DNA of 64,000 nucleotides from NCBI RefSeq assembly GCF_900112315.1, contig NZ_FOLL01000007.1:62001-126000 (forward strand). The letters are read 5' to 3'. This DNA comes from Parapedobacter composti (GTDB lineage: Bacteria > Bacteroidota > Bacteroidia > Sphingobacteriales > Sphingobacteriaceae). The notes below the pieces were generated by a model, which did not search any database, had not been told where the DNA came from, and was given only the letters and a program-made list of their open reading frames with translations. Positions within the stretch are counted from its first letter, which is position 1, and the number at the start of each line of letters is the position of its first letter. Below are positions 44,080 to 53,787 of the stretch, one piece after another. A program made the translations under genes and the position numbers.

Positions 44080-46350
44080 TTATTTACGTCTTCTGTTAAT
44101 GATGGTCAGTGCACCCCAAGCAGCCAGCAGGGCTGGCACCACAAAAACCATTGCCGCGCGAATCAGCCCCACTTGCTCCTTTCTGATACGCAATCGGTTA
44201 TCAATGGATTTAGGTCGCTGGGTATCTGGCGGGTATTTGCCATCACTATACCAGCGCAGCAATTCTGTAGCCAAAGCACCATTTCCGGCCCGCACATTGA
44301 AGCGGGCGAATTCCGCTTTACTTAGGAAATCCGCATCGCCCGCCACTAAGATGCGCTGCTGGCGTTCTCCCACTGCGCGGATTACCGCCACTGCCACTGC
44401 TTGAGCTACGCGCGTATCCGCTCCCGGCTGGAAAATCGGGCGCTCATTCTTCAGGTCTACCTTACCTAATTTATTCCATACATAACGCCCGTCCGTTTCA
44501 AGCACTGGCACCGCCTTAAACCCAGCCGTATCCCGGTAAGAAAGGGCGGTGGCACCGGGCATGGTAATGACTGTATCCGCCGTTTTAGGAAAACCCGTAT
44601 TCGCCATATCCGAAGCAAATCGGGCCTGGATCAAATCAATTTCAAGCTCAGCACTCTCTTGTAACAGCACCCCTTCGTTGAAAGACACGCCAAAACGCTC
44701 AGCAATCGGGTTAAGGATATGCTGCTTATTCGGCTCTCCAGTAAGTAGCAAGTTGCCCCCGTCACGTACGTACTGATGGATGCGCTCCAGTTGCTGGGCA
44801 TCATAGGGCTGATAAGGGTCTGCAATGATAAGCAAGTCCAAGCTATCTGCATGTAACAGTGGGCTATCCGGCACCACCGTAACCCATTCGGCACCCTGAT
44901 TAATCCAAGACGATCGGGTGCTACGCACGGTTGTAAACGCCGCGTAGTCCTTATCACCATCGCCGTGTATACTGCGCTCTTCATGCCCCGTGAGCATCCC
45001 CGCCCGGAAAGGCCCATCCAGCAACCGCTTGATTGCTGCGATCACTTCCGATTCCTGTGGATAAGCCGCTATGTCATAAAACATCCGCAAGGGTGTAGAT
45101 TTCCCATCAAGGGTAAGCATGCGCACCAGCATGCCCTGTTCAGGAGTCAGATCAATGTGCTTGCGGAGAGAATCAAGCGACCAGATTCCCGCGATATCGT
45201 ACCCCCACGCAATGGCTTTGCGCAACGCTTGTTCTTCAATCGGCACATTCGGATCCAGCCGGATAGACGCTGCCGTGTCGTAGTAAACCACGTAGTCCAT
45301 CTTCATCTGCGGCAGGTAGCGTTCCATCTGTTCCAAATTCGTCTTTTCCAGGTTACGGAATTTCGGAGCACCGATATTCGCATAGCCGCCCAGCACGTTC
45401 GCATAGGTTGTAAGCTCCACCGGCCCCGTTACACGCTTAATTACGTCAAGGCTTCGCGGTGTATAAGATTGGGTATCAAAGCGGGTAACATCCCAATAAC
45501 CACTCAACTGGGGCAGCGAAGTCACATAGCCAAGCGCAGCCACAGCAACCACCAACCCCACGTACCGGACAGTATTGGCCGCGGCCGACCGGATAATACG
45601 GCCAGTGTTGAGCTTCATTCCCGTGAGCACAAGAAACAACACAATGATGAGCAAGAAGTAAATGATATCCCTGCTACTCAATAGTCCCCTCAGTGCATAA
45701 CCGGTGTGCCTATCCATGGCAAACCAATACGTAATGTCGCGCACCACCTCTATTCCCTTGCCCAACTCGCCGATGTAGCTAAGCCCGCCAAGTACCGCCA
45801 ATGTGCTGATTGCAGCCACCACCTGATAGCCCGTGAGGCTGGAAAAGAACAGACCGATAGCCGCATAGGCTGCAAGCAGCAGAAAAAGGCCGAACAGTGC
45901 ACTACCAATGAAGCCCCAGTCCAGGTGTTCGATGGCGATAGCACCGATGCACACGTAGACTGCCAAGATAGCAATCAGCATCAGGCAATATCCCAGCATG
46001 GCCATATACTTGCCCCATACAATCTGCCGTACGGTTATTGGCGACGACTGCAGCAATTTAATTGAGCCACTGCCGATTTCGCGGCTCAGCAACCCCATGG
46101 TCAGCAGCGGCAAATAAAGATACAGGTATTGCCTCATCGTGGCGAAGAAGCCTTTGCTATCGCTGAACACCTCCTGTGTAAGCGAAACGTTTGCAGTCCC
46201 TTGCAGCTGTTGTGATGCTTCCCAACTGGCTAAAAAATCGGTAAACGCCACCCCCCCCTGTATGGTAAAGATGACCAATAGTAGCCAAGCAATAGGCGAA
46301 AAGAATAAAATACTTAGCTCGGTCCGAGCGATTTGAAGTGATTTTTTCAT
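44080..46350 (-). CDS. GldF-GldG-like ABC permease fusion (proximal copy)
   Basis: 756 residues with the same plan as the distal copy: permease helices (IARTELSILFFSPIAWLLLV; SREIGSGSIKLLQSSPITV), GldG-like domain (YWDVTRFDTQSYTPRSLDVI, YVRDGGNLLLTGEPNKQHIL, RILVAGDADFLSKAEFARF) and C-terminal helix (AAMVFVVPALLAAWGALTII). The pair probably forms a heterodimeric permease with the ATPase between them. It is 70 bp after the PKD-like lipoprotein gene, so likely on the SusCD transcript. Confidence 0.87.
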   Translation of the reverse strand: MKKSLQIARTELSILFFSPIAWLLLVIFTIQGGVAFTDFLASWEASQQLQGTANVSLTQEVFSDSKGFFATMRQYLYLYLPLLTMGLLSREIGSGSIKLLQSSPITVRQIVWGKYMAMLGYCLMLIAILAVYVCIGAIAIEHLDWGFIGSALFGLFLLLAAYAAIGLFFSSLTGYQVVAAISTLAVLGGLSYIGELGKGIEVVRDITYWFAMDRHTGYALRGLLSSRDIIYFLLIIVLFLVLTGMKLNTGRIIRSAAANTVRYVGLVVAVAALGYVTSLPQLSGYWDVTRFDTQSYTPRSLDVIKRVTGPVELTTYANVLGGYANIGAPKFRNLEKTNLEQMERYLPQMKMDYVVYYDTAASIRLDPNVPIEEQALRKAIAWGYDIAGIWSLDSLRKHIDLTPEQGMLVRMLTLDGKSTPLRMFYDIAAYPQESEVIAAIKRLLDGPFRAGMLTGHEERSIHGDGDKDYAAFTTVRSTRSSWINQGAEWVTVVPDSPLLHADSLDLLIIADPYQPYDAQQLERIHQYVRDGGNLLLTGEPNKQHILNPIAERFGVSFNEGVLLQESAELEIDLIQARFASDMANTGFPKTADTVITMPGATALSYRDTAGFKAVPVLETDGRYVWNKLGKVDLKNERPIFQPGADTRVAQAVAVAVIRAVGERQQRILVAGDADFLSKAEFARFNVRAGNGALATELLRWYSDGKYPPDTQRPKSIDNRLRIRKEQVGLIRAAMVFVVPALLAAWGALTIINRRRK

Positions 46351-46420
46351 TCGTAATTGATAAAAAACAGGATACTTAAATAAATAGATTTAGTCTCCTA
46401 TTTTCATGTTATAGTAGCTA

Positions 46421-47968
46421 TTATCGTTGGGTTGCTGTAGTCAATATACGACCGAAACCGCTGTACCTTTTGATGTTTGCAACATCTATCCATGCTTCCC
46501 CTTGATTGATTAGCGGCATAATATATAGCCTTCCTTGGTCACCGTCAAACGTACCCATAATCAATTGCCTGTTGTTGCGACTAAAATAAGGCTCTCCACT
46601 AGTCCGCATAGGATAGTCGGCTTGTTGATATACCTTCAAAGAAGTAATTTCCTCGCCAGCCTCTGTTGTATAACGCAACGCGTAAGTGGGGATAGACGTG
46701 CCATACATAGCGGCATAGATCTTATTTTTTGTCGCATAAAGTACTACGTTCTGATCGTCCAGTAGCAGAAAAAATTCTGCTTTATCAACTTCCGGCGCGC
46801 CAGCAAAGGTTATCAATGCTCTCGGCTTAGACGGGATAACGACCCAATTGACATTATCGTATTCCGCTGCAGCCAGGACATAAAGTGCCAGTTCGCCGGA
46901 TTGTTCATCTTTTAGCAGGTGGAGAAAGTCGCCATTGGAGTAAACCCCGGCTGCAACATTGATTTTCCGGGGTACGTCATTGGGATTGAAGGGACCATCC
47001 GTCACTGCAGGCACCGGTCGGAAAACCCTATCCCCAAAAGATGAAGGGCTTTGCTGATATACGAAGATATCGTGAGATTCGGAATAAAAACTGGTGACTA
47101 CATTGGGATAATTATTCCAACCATTTATTGCAATATGGGCTGGAATCGGATAAGCGCTTTCAAACGGCAAACCATATTTAGAAATTTGCAGCCAGTTGGC
47201 ATAAAGCTGATTGTTAATCACCATCATATCATTCTGTACAACTCCGCCCAAAAACTGAGCTCCATAGTCACTTTGAGGTGCATAAAATAATTCCTCGTTT
47301 TGTTTATCAAACGTATAATCCAGCGTTTTAATAGTAAACAATGAATTTGATGTGCTGCCTAACATGGTTTGGCCCGAACCTTGTATTTGTGTGAATCTCA
47401 ATTGTTGCACTAATCCCGGCAATGTATAGCCGTTCACCGATGAAAAGACATTGTAGCGAATGGTTTCCTGGTTGTAATTCGGAGTGACCTGCGGTGACAT
47501 TAGATGGCTGATATCCGTCGTGGTACCATCATGTGTTTCCGCAATTACCACCCCTTCTCCAACACTATTGCGGATGATAAGCGGCCAGGCAGTTAAATAT
47601 TCGAGATCCGTTTGTGTATCCGTAATTTTCAACAATAACTGATGACTGTCGCCTGCATCAGTCGGTCTAAATGAAACCTCATATTCGAGTTTTTTTTCGT
47701 TGGAGATGGACAGATAATCGATTGACCCAGGATCCGAGTTAATCATCCATTCATAAACCAGATTTTCGGCTGGCAATCCATTCGTGTTGATTTTCGGATC
47801 CACAACGAGCGTTTCGAACTGGAACACGTAAATGACCGACTGGCCAACAGTATCCACTTCGACGGCAGCTATCTTATCAGTGTCCAGAGAGCTTAAATCG
47901 TCTTTACATCCAGCAAAGACAATAAAGAATAAGCTTATAGAAACTAACCGTTGGTATATTGTTTTCAT
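46421..47968 (-). CDS. PKD-like family lipoprotein
   Basis: 515 residues. Signal MKTIYQRLVSISLFFIVFAG followed by Cys, a lipoprotein site. The N-terminal part has PKD-like beta strands (FQFETLVVDPKINTNGLPAE, VYEWMINSDPGSIDYLSIS); the rest resembles a beta-propeller (GEGVVIAETHDGTTTDISHL). Such lipoproteins commonly follow SusC/SusD and DUF4843 genes in Bacteroidota and are thought to be surface substrate-binding partners. Fourth gene after susC on this strand's order (susC, susD, DUF4843, this). Confidence 0.82.
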   Translation of the reverse strand: MKTIYQRLVSISLFFIVFAGCKDDLSSLDTDKIAAVEVDTVGQSVIYVFQFETLVVDPKINTNGLPAENLVYEWMINSDPGSIDYLSISNEKKLEYEVSFRPTDAGDSHQLLLKITDTQTDLEYLTAWPLIIRNSVGEGVVIAETHDGTTTDISHLMSPQVTPNYNQETIRYNVFSSVNGYTLPGLVQQLRFTQIQGSGQTMLGSTSNSLFTIKTLDYTFDKQNEELFYAPQSDYGAQFLGGVVQNDMMVINNQLYANWLQISKYGLPFESAYPIPAHIAINGWNNYPNVVTSFYSESHDIFVYQQSPSSFGDRVFRPVPAVTDGPFNPNDVPRKINVAAGVYSNGDFLHLLKDEQSGELALYVLAAAEYDNVNWVVIPSKPRALITFAGAPEVDKAEFFLLLDDQNVVLYATKNKIYAAMYGTSIPTYALRYTTEAGEEITSLKVYQQADYPMRTSGEPYFSRNNRQLIMGTFDGDQGRLYIMPLINQGEAWIDVANIKRYSGFGRILTTATQR

Positions 47969-47992
47969 GTTTTCTGCAAACTAATGGTTACG

Positions 47993-48742
47993 TTAATCAT
48001 ATTTTGACCGGGTATAATATAATGGCACAATCGGCTGTCCCGCCGCGGCCCCGTCATCGTGCCTTAAGATGTCATCCGGATGGTCGATATTCCATTGCTT
48101 AATGTAATCACCGAACTTGGTGCCGAGCACTTCTGCCCCGGCCTGTCCATAAGCCCGAAACTCAGTAGCCGTGAAATTAGTAAGCCCTGTTGTCAACACG
48201 AATATGCGAAAGGCCTGAGTACTTCCGGCCGTTGAGAAGAATGTCCGAAAGTACACTCCCCATGTAGGCATGATCGCTTGATTGCTCCAAGTGACACGAA
48301 AGCGTTGCTTTTCCTTGATACCAGGCACAAAGTGCTCGTTTCCACGTACCCTCAGGTGAAGCATGGCGATGCTATATTCTAGCTCATCCGTATTCCTAAC
48401 GTTTACATATAATGTATCTACAAGCTTTCCAGCACCAATTTTACCCCCAAGAATCTGGTATTGAAATGATTCTGCTGTAGTCAACGTATCGTTCACCACC
48501 TCTACCTCAAACGGTCTGTCATAATCCACGGCAAATCCGTTAATGGTCATCGGAATTTTGATGGTTGCCTCATCATTTACATCGGTGAGAAAGGAATAGT
48601 CAATACGCTGGATATTCCGAACACCTCCATATTCAAATAGAATTGCGGGTAGCGCCGAGAAAGCTTGCGGTTCGGATTTCTCGCATCCAACCATCGAGGA
48701 CATCAAGAAAACACTCAGAAAAATCAGTTTATTTCGTTTCAT
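47993..48742 (-). CDS. DUF4843 lipoprotein
   Basis: 249 residues. Lipoprotein signal MKRNKLIFLSVFLMSSMVGC. DUF4843-type features: RIDYSFLTDVNDEATIKIPM, AVDYDRPFEVEVVNDTLTTA, GGKIGAGKLVDTLYVNVRN and, towards the end, WGVYFRTFFSTAGSTQAFRI. Usually encoded between SusD and a PKD-like lipoprotein, as here; probably surface-exposed. The start is the ATG at 48742; the frame extends 26 codons upstream into susD, but the signal peptide fixes the start. Confidence 0.85.
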   Translation of the reverse strand: MKRNKLIFLSVFLMSSMVGCEKSEPQAFSALPAILFEYGGVRNIQRIDYSFLTDVNDEATIKIPMTINGFAVDYDRPFEVEVVNDTLTTAESFQYQILGGKIGAGKLVDTLYVNVRNTDELEYSIAMLHLRVRGNEHFVPGIKEKQRFRVTWSNQAIMPTWGVYFRTFFSTAGSTQAFRIFVLTTGLTNFTATEFRAYGQAGAEVLGTKFGDYIKQWNIDHPDDILRHDDGAAAGQPIVPLYYTRSKYD

Positions 48743-48749
48743 CGCTAAA

Positions 48750-50210
48750 TTACTGGATTCGGTTACCAAATTCAATTTCATTTGCCGGATACGGCAGCAT
48801 ATAGATATTATCATCGGCAATAATCTCCGACGAATAATTTGGAATATGCGTAAGCCCTAAACGCTTGTAATAAAAAAACAGTTGTCCCTCACTTACATAT
48901 TCCTTACGGTATTCCTTCAGCAGTTCCTCGTCAAAAGCCTGCCTGGAAAGGTCATTTGGCAAAAGCGTTGTAATCCGGCGGCTCGCTCTTACCTCATTGA
49001 GCAGCCCGATTGCCTTGGGCAAATCACTTGAAGCATAATATTCAGCAGCGATATAGTACATTTCCGGTAACTTGATAAGCGGCATCAGATTATTATCAAC
49101 GTGTCCGTTGGCTTGCATCAATTTTACGGGAACCATTCCTAACGCCTGTGACTGCAATAAGGTATTATACCGAACATCAACTGCACCAATACCAGGAACG
49201 GCAGTTTCATAGACACTTTCCGCAAGCGCATTGGGTATTTTTAACGTATTATAATCTGCTGCGTTCGATGCTGACAAATAAGGATTGACAATATCAGCAA
49301 ACCTGTCAATATAGAGCGCAAACAAATGCTCTTCGGTCATCGTTTGGTTGACGGTCACGTCTGTCGTTGAACGCAAGAGCATAGCTGGGGATGAAGTAAT
49401 CACTTCTTCCGCGATAGCGGCAGCTGAAGATATCCTCCCATCCCAACTCAAAACCCTTGCCTTAAGCGATTTAACAGCGAAATAATTCAAACGCAAAGTT
49501 CTATCATTATAAAAGCCATCGCGATTTACTTCATTATAATATCCCTCCGGCCGTTCTGGGTTTGGATAAATCGGGTCATCTTTAAGCAGTTCGATGGCAC
49601 CATCAAGATCTTGCAGCATTAACTGAAGAGTTTCCGCATACCCGCGTTGGGGAATGATGTCATTTTTAAAGGATGTGACATAGGGTATTGCCGGATGGTC
49701 GGCTAATTCAGGCCGATGCATCAGGCCAGAACGACCAAATAAACGTAACAGATCGAAATGTAAAAAAACCCTTAATCCCAGAAGCTCTCCTTTCACCAAA
49801 TTCTTATCGACCGGATTCCAGGGAAAATCTGCCTGTTCAAGATGATATAATGCATTGTTTACATTAGCAATCATCTGATAGGCAGTGTTCCAAACGTTTT
49901 GAATTTGGGTTTGGCTCCTTACATGCTCATAGTTGAACTGCTGTATATTGAAGTATCTGGCCAGGTTTTGAAGTCCTCCATATTGCTGCGATAGCAAATC
50001 CACTAAATTATAGGTCATGTCCTGCGCATACAGCTCGGCACCTCCCATGCCGATGTATATTCCCATCAATGCATCATGAAAACCGTCTGCCGATGCGAAT
50101 TGGTGCTCGGCATGAATTTGGTCACTTGCGGTCACATCAAACCATTTTTCGCAAGACTGCAACAGTCCCAAACAACTAATTATCAGTACTGTCATTAAAT
50201 ACTTTTTCAT
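48750..50210 (-). CDS. RagB/SusD family nutrient-binding lipoprotein
   Basis: 486 residues, lipoprotein signal MKKYLMTVLIISCLGLLQSC. SusD features: FDVTASDQIHAEHQFAS, NVWNTAYQMIANVNNALYHL, ELLGLRVFLHFDLLRLFG and RREYRKE-like C-terminal segment (LLKEYRKEYVSEGQLFFYYK). It caps the SusC barrel and captures the ligand. Directly after susC (10-bp gap). The ligand is unknown; there are no glycosidases or peptidases in the locus to suggest one. Confidence 0.93.
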   Translation of the reverse strand: MKKYLMTVLIISCLGLLQSCEKWFDVTASDQIHAEHQFASADGFHDALMGIYIGMGGAELYAQDMTYNLVDLLSQQYGGLQNLARYFNIQQFNYEHVRSQTQIQNVWNTAYQMIANVNNALYHLEQADFPWNPVDKNLVKGELLGLRVFLHFDLLRLFGRSGLMHRPELADHPAIPYVTSFKNDIIPQRGYAETLQLMLQDLDGAIELLKDDPIYPNPERPEGYYNEVNRDGFYNDRTLRLNYFAVKSLKARVLSWDGRISSAAAIAEEVITSSPAMLLRSTTDVTVNQTMTEEHLFALYIDRFADIVNPYLSASNAADYNTLKIPNALAESVYETAVPGIGAVDVRYNTLLQSQALGMVPVKLMQANGHVDNNLMPLIKLPEMYYIAAEYYASSDLPKAIGLLNEVRASRRITTLLPNDLSRQAFDEELLKEYRKEYVSEGQLFFYYKRLGLTHIPNYSSEIIADDNIYMLPYPANEIEFGNRIQ

Positions 50211-50220
50211 ATCATCTGAA

Positions 50221-53200
50221 TTAAAAGGTAGCGGTTAATGAAAACGACATCGTCCGGGAAAACGGATAGCTTGTCCCTCTTTCAATACCAATTGATGAAA
50301 ATGTTCCCAGTTCGTTCATGTTTAACGCAAGCCGCAAACGCTGAAGCCGGGCAGTAGTCAACCATCGCTGATTGTAAAAATCATAATAAAGATTGGCAGC
50401 GCCGATGGTAAGCTCCCTACGATCCTGAACGAAACGTGTGGTCGCTCTTGTAACCTCCTGGGCAGGAGACACTGACCCATTTTCATTTTCTATATTGTAC
50501 TGGCTCAGGCGCTTAAACAGCGCATTTTGACCGGGGTACAACCAGCGTCCTGTCAATACGCGTTTATCGACATTGTAATTGATATCCACATTCTCTACTC
50601 GGTCAACCAAAGTCTGATTGTATAACTGTCCGCCACCTAGATAACGAGCGGACACAGCGATTCCGAAACCGTTAAATTCCGCACTGAATCCCAAAACACC
50701 CTGATACTTGGGACGGGCTACCCCCGCTACTATCATGTCATTGGCATTCCACTCGAACGTTGTATTTCCGTCTTGATCCAGGTAGATCTCCAGTCCCGTA
50801 GCCGGATCGATTCCCAATGACGGCACCGCCCAGATCGCGTCCATGGACATTCCATCTTGGTATCTGTGCACCGGTCTATTATTTCCTCTATCCGCTGCTC
50901 TGGCTTCCATCCGGCTATTGAAGACTTTCATCGCATCCGACAACTCGATGATTTTACTTTCATTGGTTTCAATACTGGCGTTCAGACTGATGAAATTGCG
51001 GCCACGTTGCCAAACCATGTAGTTGGCAAAAACTTCGATCCCCTGATTCTTGACCCTACCCAGATTATCCTTTACCGAACTGAATCCAGTTGAGTTCGGC
51101 AGACTGACGTCCGCCAACAAATTCTCGGTATACCGTTCATAATAGTCAAACCTAAGCCCAAATCCTTTCACTTTCGCATCCAACCCTATGTTGTAATCGA
51201 ACGATGACTCCCACTGTAATAATGGATTTGCCATATTGACCAGCTGTGATCCCGGGAAACCCTGATAGAACGATTCGAGTATATATCTATAGGTGGCAAT
51301 GGAGGCATTTGTATTGAAATTCTGATTGCCAGTTGCCCCCAGCGATCCTCTTACACGCAGTTGTTCAACTACCGGATTATCTTTAAACCAAGATTCATTA
51401 TGAAAGTTCCACCCCAAACCAGCGCTCCAAAATGAAGCCCAGCGTTTGTCGGCACCGAACTGTGAAGAAGCATTAGCCCGGTAAGTCAAATCGGTGAGGA
51501 AGCGGTTATCCCACATGTAAGAAAAAGCAGCCAAGACGCCCATATCCCGAGTAATACCATCAACACCTGTTGGCCTGCTGTTTAATGCGTAATTTCTTGC
51601 GAAGATAATATCCCGTAACCGATCACTGGGAAATCCCTCAGCCAAGTAAAGACGTTCACTAAATGATCGCTCACTGATATTGTATCCTAAATTCCCGAAC
51701 AAATAATGCCTATCAATTTCTTTTGCATAATTGACGTTTAGGTCTCCTGAATAATAAACACTTTTCCCTGTGTTAACCTGATAAGAACCCTTTCTTACCT
51801 GATCAGCTCCATAATATGTCTCAAATCTCGTATGGCTACCGGGGTAAAACTCATCGGCATCACTACGTTTCAAATCTGCGCCCGCTCTGAGGGTGGCACG
51901 TAATCCTGGGATCATGGTCCACTCTAAATAGAAATTATTTGTAAGGTTCAAATAGCTGCTTTCAATCTTTGAGTTGACAGTGGAGTTGTACAACGGATTA
52001 GTAACCCGTGAACCATCCAATAATGTCTCTGCATAATAAGGTATGGTGCCATCTACATTCTCGGCGCGCCAATACGGGTTCATTTTGACATAATCATCAA
52101 ATGTTCCATAACCGGACTCAACTCCTCTGTTTGAGGTAACGCTAGTTATATTGCGAAACAAAAAATTATCAAGCCGATACGACGCGTTTACACTGCCGCC
52201 TACATTACGGCGCCCTGATCCAATCATAACGCCCTTCACGTCATTGTAAAGCAAATCCGTGAGTACGCGAAGGTCACGGTTGCCAAGTTCCACGCTTAAT
52301 GAGTGTCTTTGTCCAACGCCGTTCTGCAAAGGCTTGGCTAACCAATAGGTATCCAAGCCCTCCAACGCGAGTTTTCTTCTTTGATTATATAGCCGATTTA
52401 GATTGACGTACTGCCCAGGAGCGTCGTAGACTCCTGAATTAGCAATATACATCCCGTCAATCACTTCTGCCTGCAACTTCTCCATAGCATTGGTTAGGTT
52501 ATAACTCGTCAGATCCGGCAATTCCACATTGACGCTGGCGTTGTAGGTCACCAACGGTTTATCGCCAATCATCCGGTTGGTTTCAATAACAATGACCCCA
52601 TTGGCTGCTTTCGAGCCATACAACGCCTTAGAGGCAGCATCACGGAGGATGGTTACACTTTCAATACGGTTGATATCCAAATCAAAAATTCGCTCGATAC
52701 TCGCCTCAAATCCATCGAGGATAAACAAAGGTTGAGTGGGGTCTTTGAGGTAATTGCCTTTCATTCCGCCTACTACGTCTTCCTCCAGAATAGGTAAACT
52801 TCCGTTGCCCCGCACCTGTATCTGCGGCATGGTATTCGGATTGGAACCCATTTCAAAATTATCCAGCACCATGGAGGGGGAGATATTTTTAAGCGCCTGA
52901 AAAACGTTGACGTTGCCCGCACGTTTCAATTCTTCTTTTGTGATGGTCTGTGCGGCGCCGGTATAGCTTTCTGCCTTACGCTGATAAACGCCTGTTATCA
53001 CAACGTCCTCCAGCAATTCCTGCGACAGCTTCAGGGTTACATTAACCTGCGGCCTGCCACGTAGCGGTTCCGTTAAGGTTTGGTATCCCACCATGGTAAA
53101 CCGGAGCGTATCATCCAACGATCCCACCGGAACACGGAACCTGCCATAGCGGTCGGTGCGGGAACCAACCGACCGGTAAGTCGCGGAGAAGGCTTCCACG

Positions 53201-53658
53201 TTAACGTTAGACAGTCTATCGCCATGTTCATCGACGACCAACCCCTCTACGTGCAATTGCTGACGTTCCGTTGGCAACGCTACGGCATACGTACGGGGTT
53301 TGGGGGATAATGTCACGATACCGCCATTGATCGACCATGCAATGGGCTTCCCTTTAGTCAACATATCCAGCGTTTGCTCAAGCGAAGCGTCCTTGACAAC
53401 AACTGATACCGGATCTACGGCCAAAATCCCTTCCTTGTCATAGAAGAAATCGACACCTGTTTGCTTACGGATTTCGACAAGCACATCAATTATCTTCGCG
53501 TTGCGCTTATCCAGGGTAATCTGCGCACGCGTCGTTAGCGCACTTACCTGTAGGAAGCAGGTTAACATCAATACAATAGTTTTCATAACTGCGAGTAATT
53601 CAAGCCGGCAGGTATAAACAGGTTGATGCGCCAGCATTGAAATCTGGTTAAATTTCAT
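50221..53658 (-). CDS. SusC/RagA TonB-linked outer-membrane porter with STN domain
   Basis: 1145 residues. Long N-terminal signal region, then an STN domain (about 45-120: ITLDKRNAKIIDVLVEIRKQ, VVVKDASLEQTLDMLTKGKP) that contacts the FecR-type anti-sigma factor, a carboxypeptidase-D-like domain (VEGLVVDEHGDRLSNVNVEA), plug (QTITKEELKRAGNVNVFQAL, VESVTILRDAASKALYG) and a 22-strand barrel ending SRTMSFSLTATF. The STN domain and the upstream ECF/FecR pair mean transport and gene induction are coupled. The long N-terminus before the hydrophobic core is normal for this group. Confidence 0.95.
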   Translation of the reverse strand: MKFNQISMLAHQPVYTCRLELLAVMKTIVLMLTCFLQVSALTTRAQITLDKRNAKIIDVLVEIRKQTGVDFFYDKEGILAVDPVSVVVKDASLEQTLDMLTKGKPIAWSINGGIVTLSPKPRTYAVALPTERQQLHVEGLVVDEHGDRLSNVNVEAFSATYRSVGSRTDRYGRFRVPVGSLDDTLRFTMVGYQTLTEPLRGRPQVNVTLKLSQELLEDVVITGVYQRKAESYTGAAQTITKEELKRAGNVNVFQALKNISPSMVLDNFEMGSNPNTMPQIQVRGNGSLPILEEDVVGGMKGNYLKDPTQPLFILDGFEASIERIFDLDINRIESVTILRDAASKALYGSKAANGVIVIETNRMIGDKPLVTYNASVNVELPDLTSYNLTNAMEKLQAEVIDGMYIANSGVYDAPGQYVNLNRLYNQRRKLALEGLDTYWLAKPLQNGVGQRHSLSVELGNRDLRVLTDLLYNDVKGVMIGSGRRNVGGSVNASYRLDNFLFRNITSVTSNRGVESGYGTFDDYVKMNPYWRAENVDGTIPYYAETLLDGSRVTNPLYNSTVNSKIESSYLNLTNNFYLEWTMIPGLRATLRAGADLKRSDADEFYPGSHTRFETYYGADQVRKGSYQVNTGKSVYYSGDLNVNYAKEIDRHYLFGNLGYNISERSFSERLYLAEGFPSDRLRDIIFARNYALNSRPTGVDGITRDMGVLAAFSYMWDNRFLTDLTYRANASSQFGADKRWASFWSAGLGWNFHNESWFKDNPVVEQLRVRGSLGATGNQNFNTNASIATYRYILESFYQGFPGSQLVNMANPLLQWESSFDYNIGLDAKVKGFGLRFDYYERYTENLLADVSLPNSTGFSSVKDNLGRVKNQGIEVFANYMVWQRGRNFISLNASIETNESKIIELSDAMKVFNSRMEARAADRGNNRPVHRYQDGMSMDAIWAVPSLGIDPATGLEIYLDQDGNTTFEWNANDMIVAGVARPKYQGVLGFSAEFNGFGIAVSARYLGGGQLYNQTLVDRVENVDINYNVDKRVLTGRWLYPGQNALFKRLSQYNIENENGSVSPAQEVTRATTRFVQDRRELTIGAANLYYDFYNQRWLTTARLQRLRLALNMNELGTFSSIGIERGTSYPFSRTMSFSLTATF

Positions 53659-53787
53659 ACATTTGTTTACGTTTGGGTAAAAGTTAAAAACTGTTCAATC
53701 TCTAATTAGCTCAGGCCCAACGCTATCTGGCCGAAGGTATTGGCGTACCTTTGGCCTTTTTCGTTGATGTAATAGATATGTATAGTT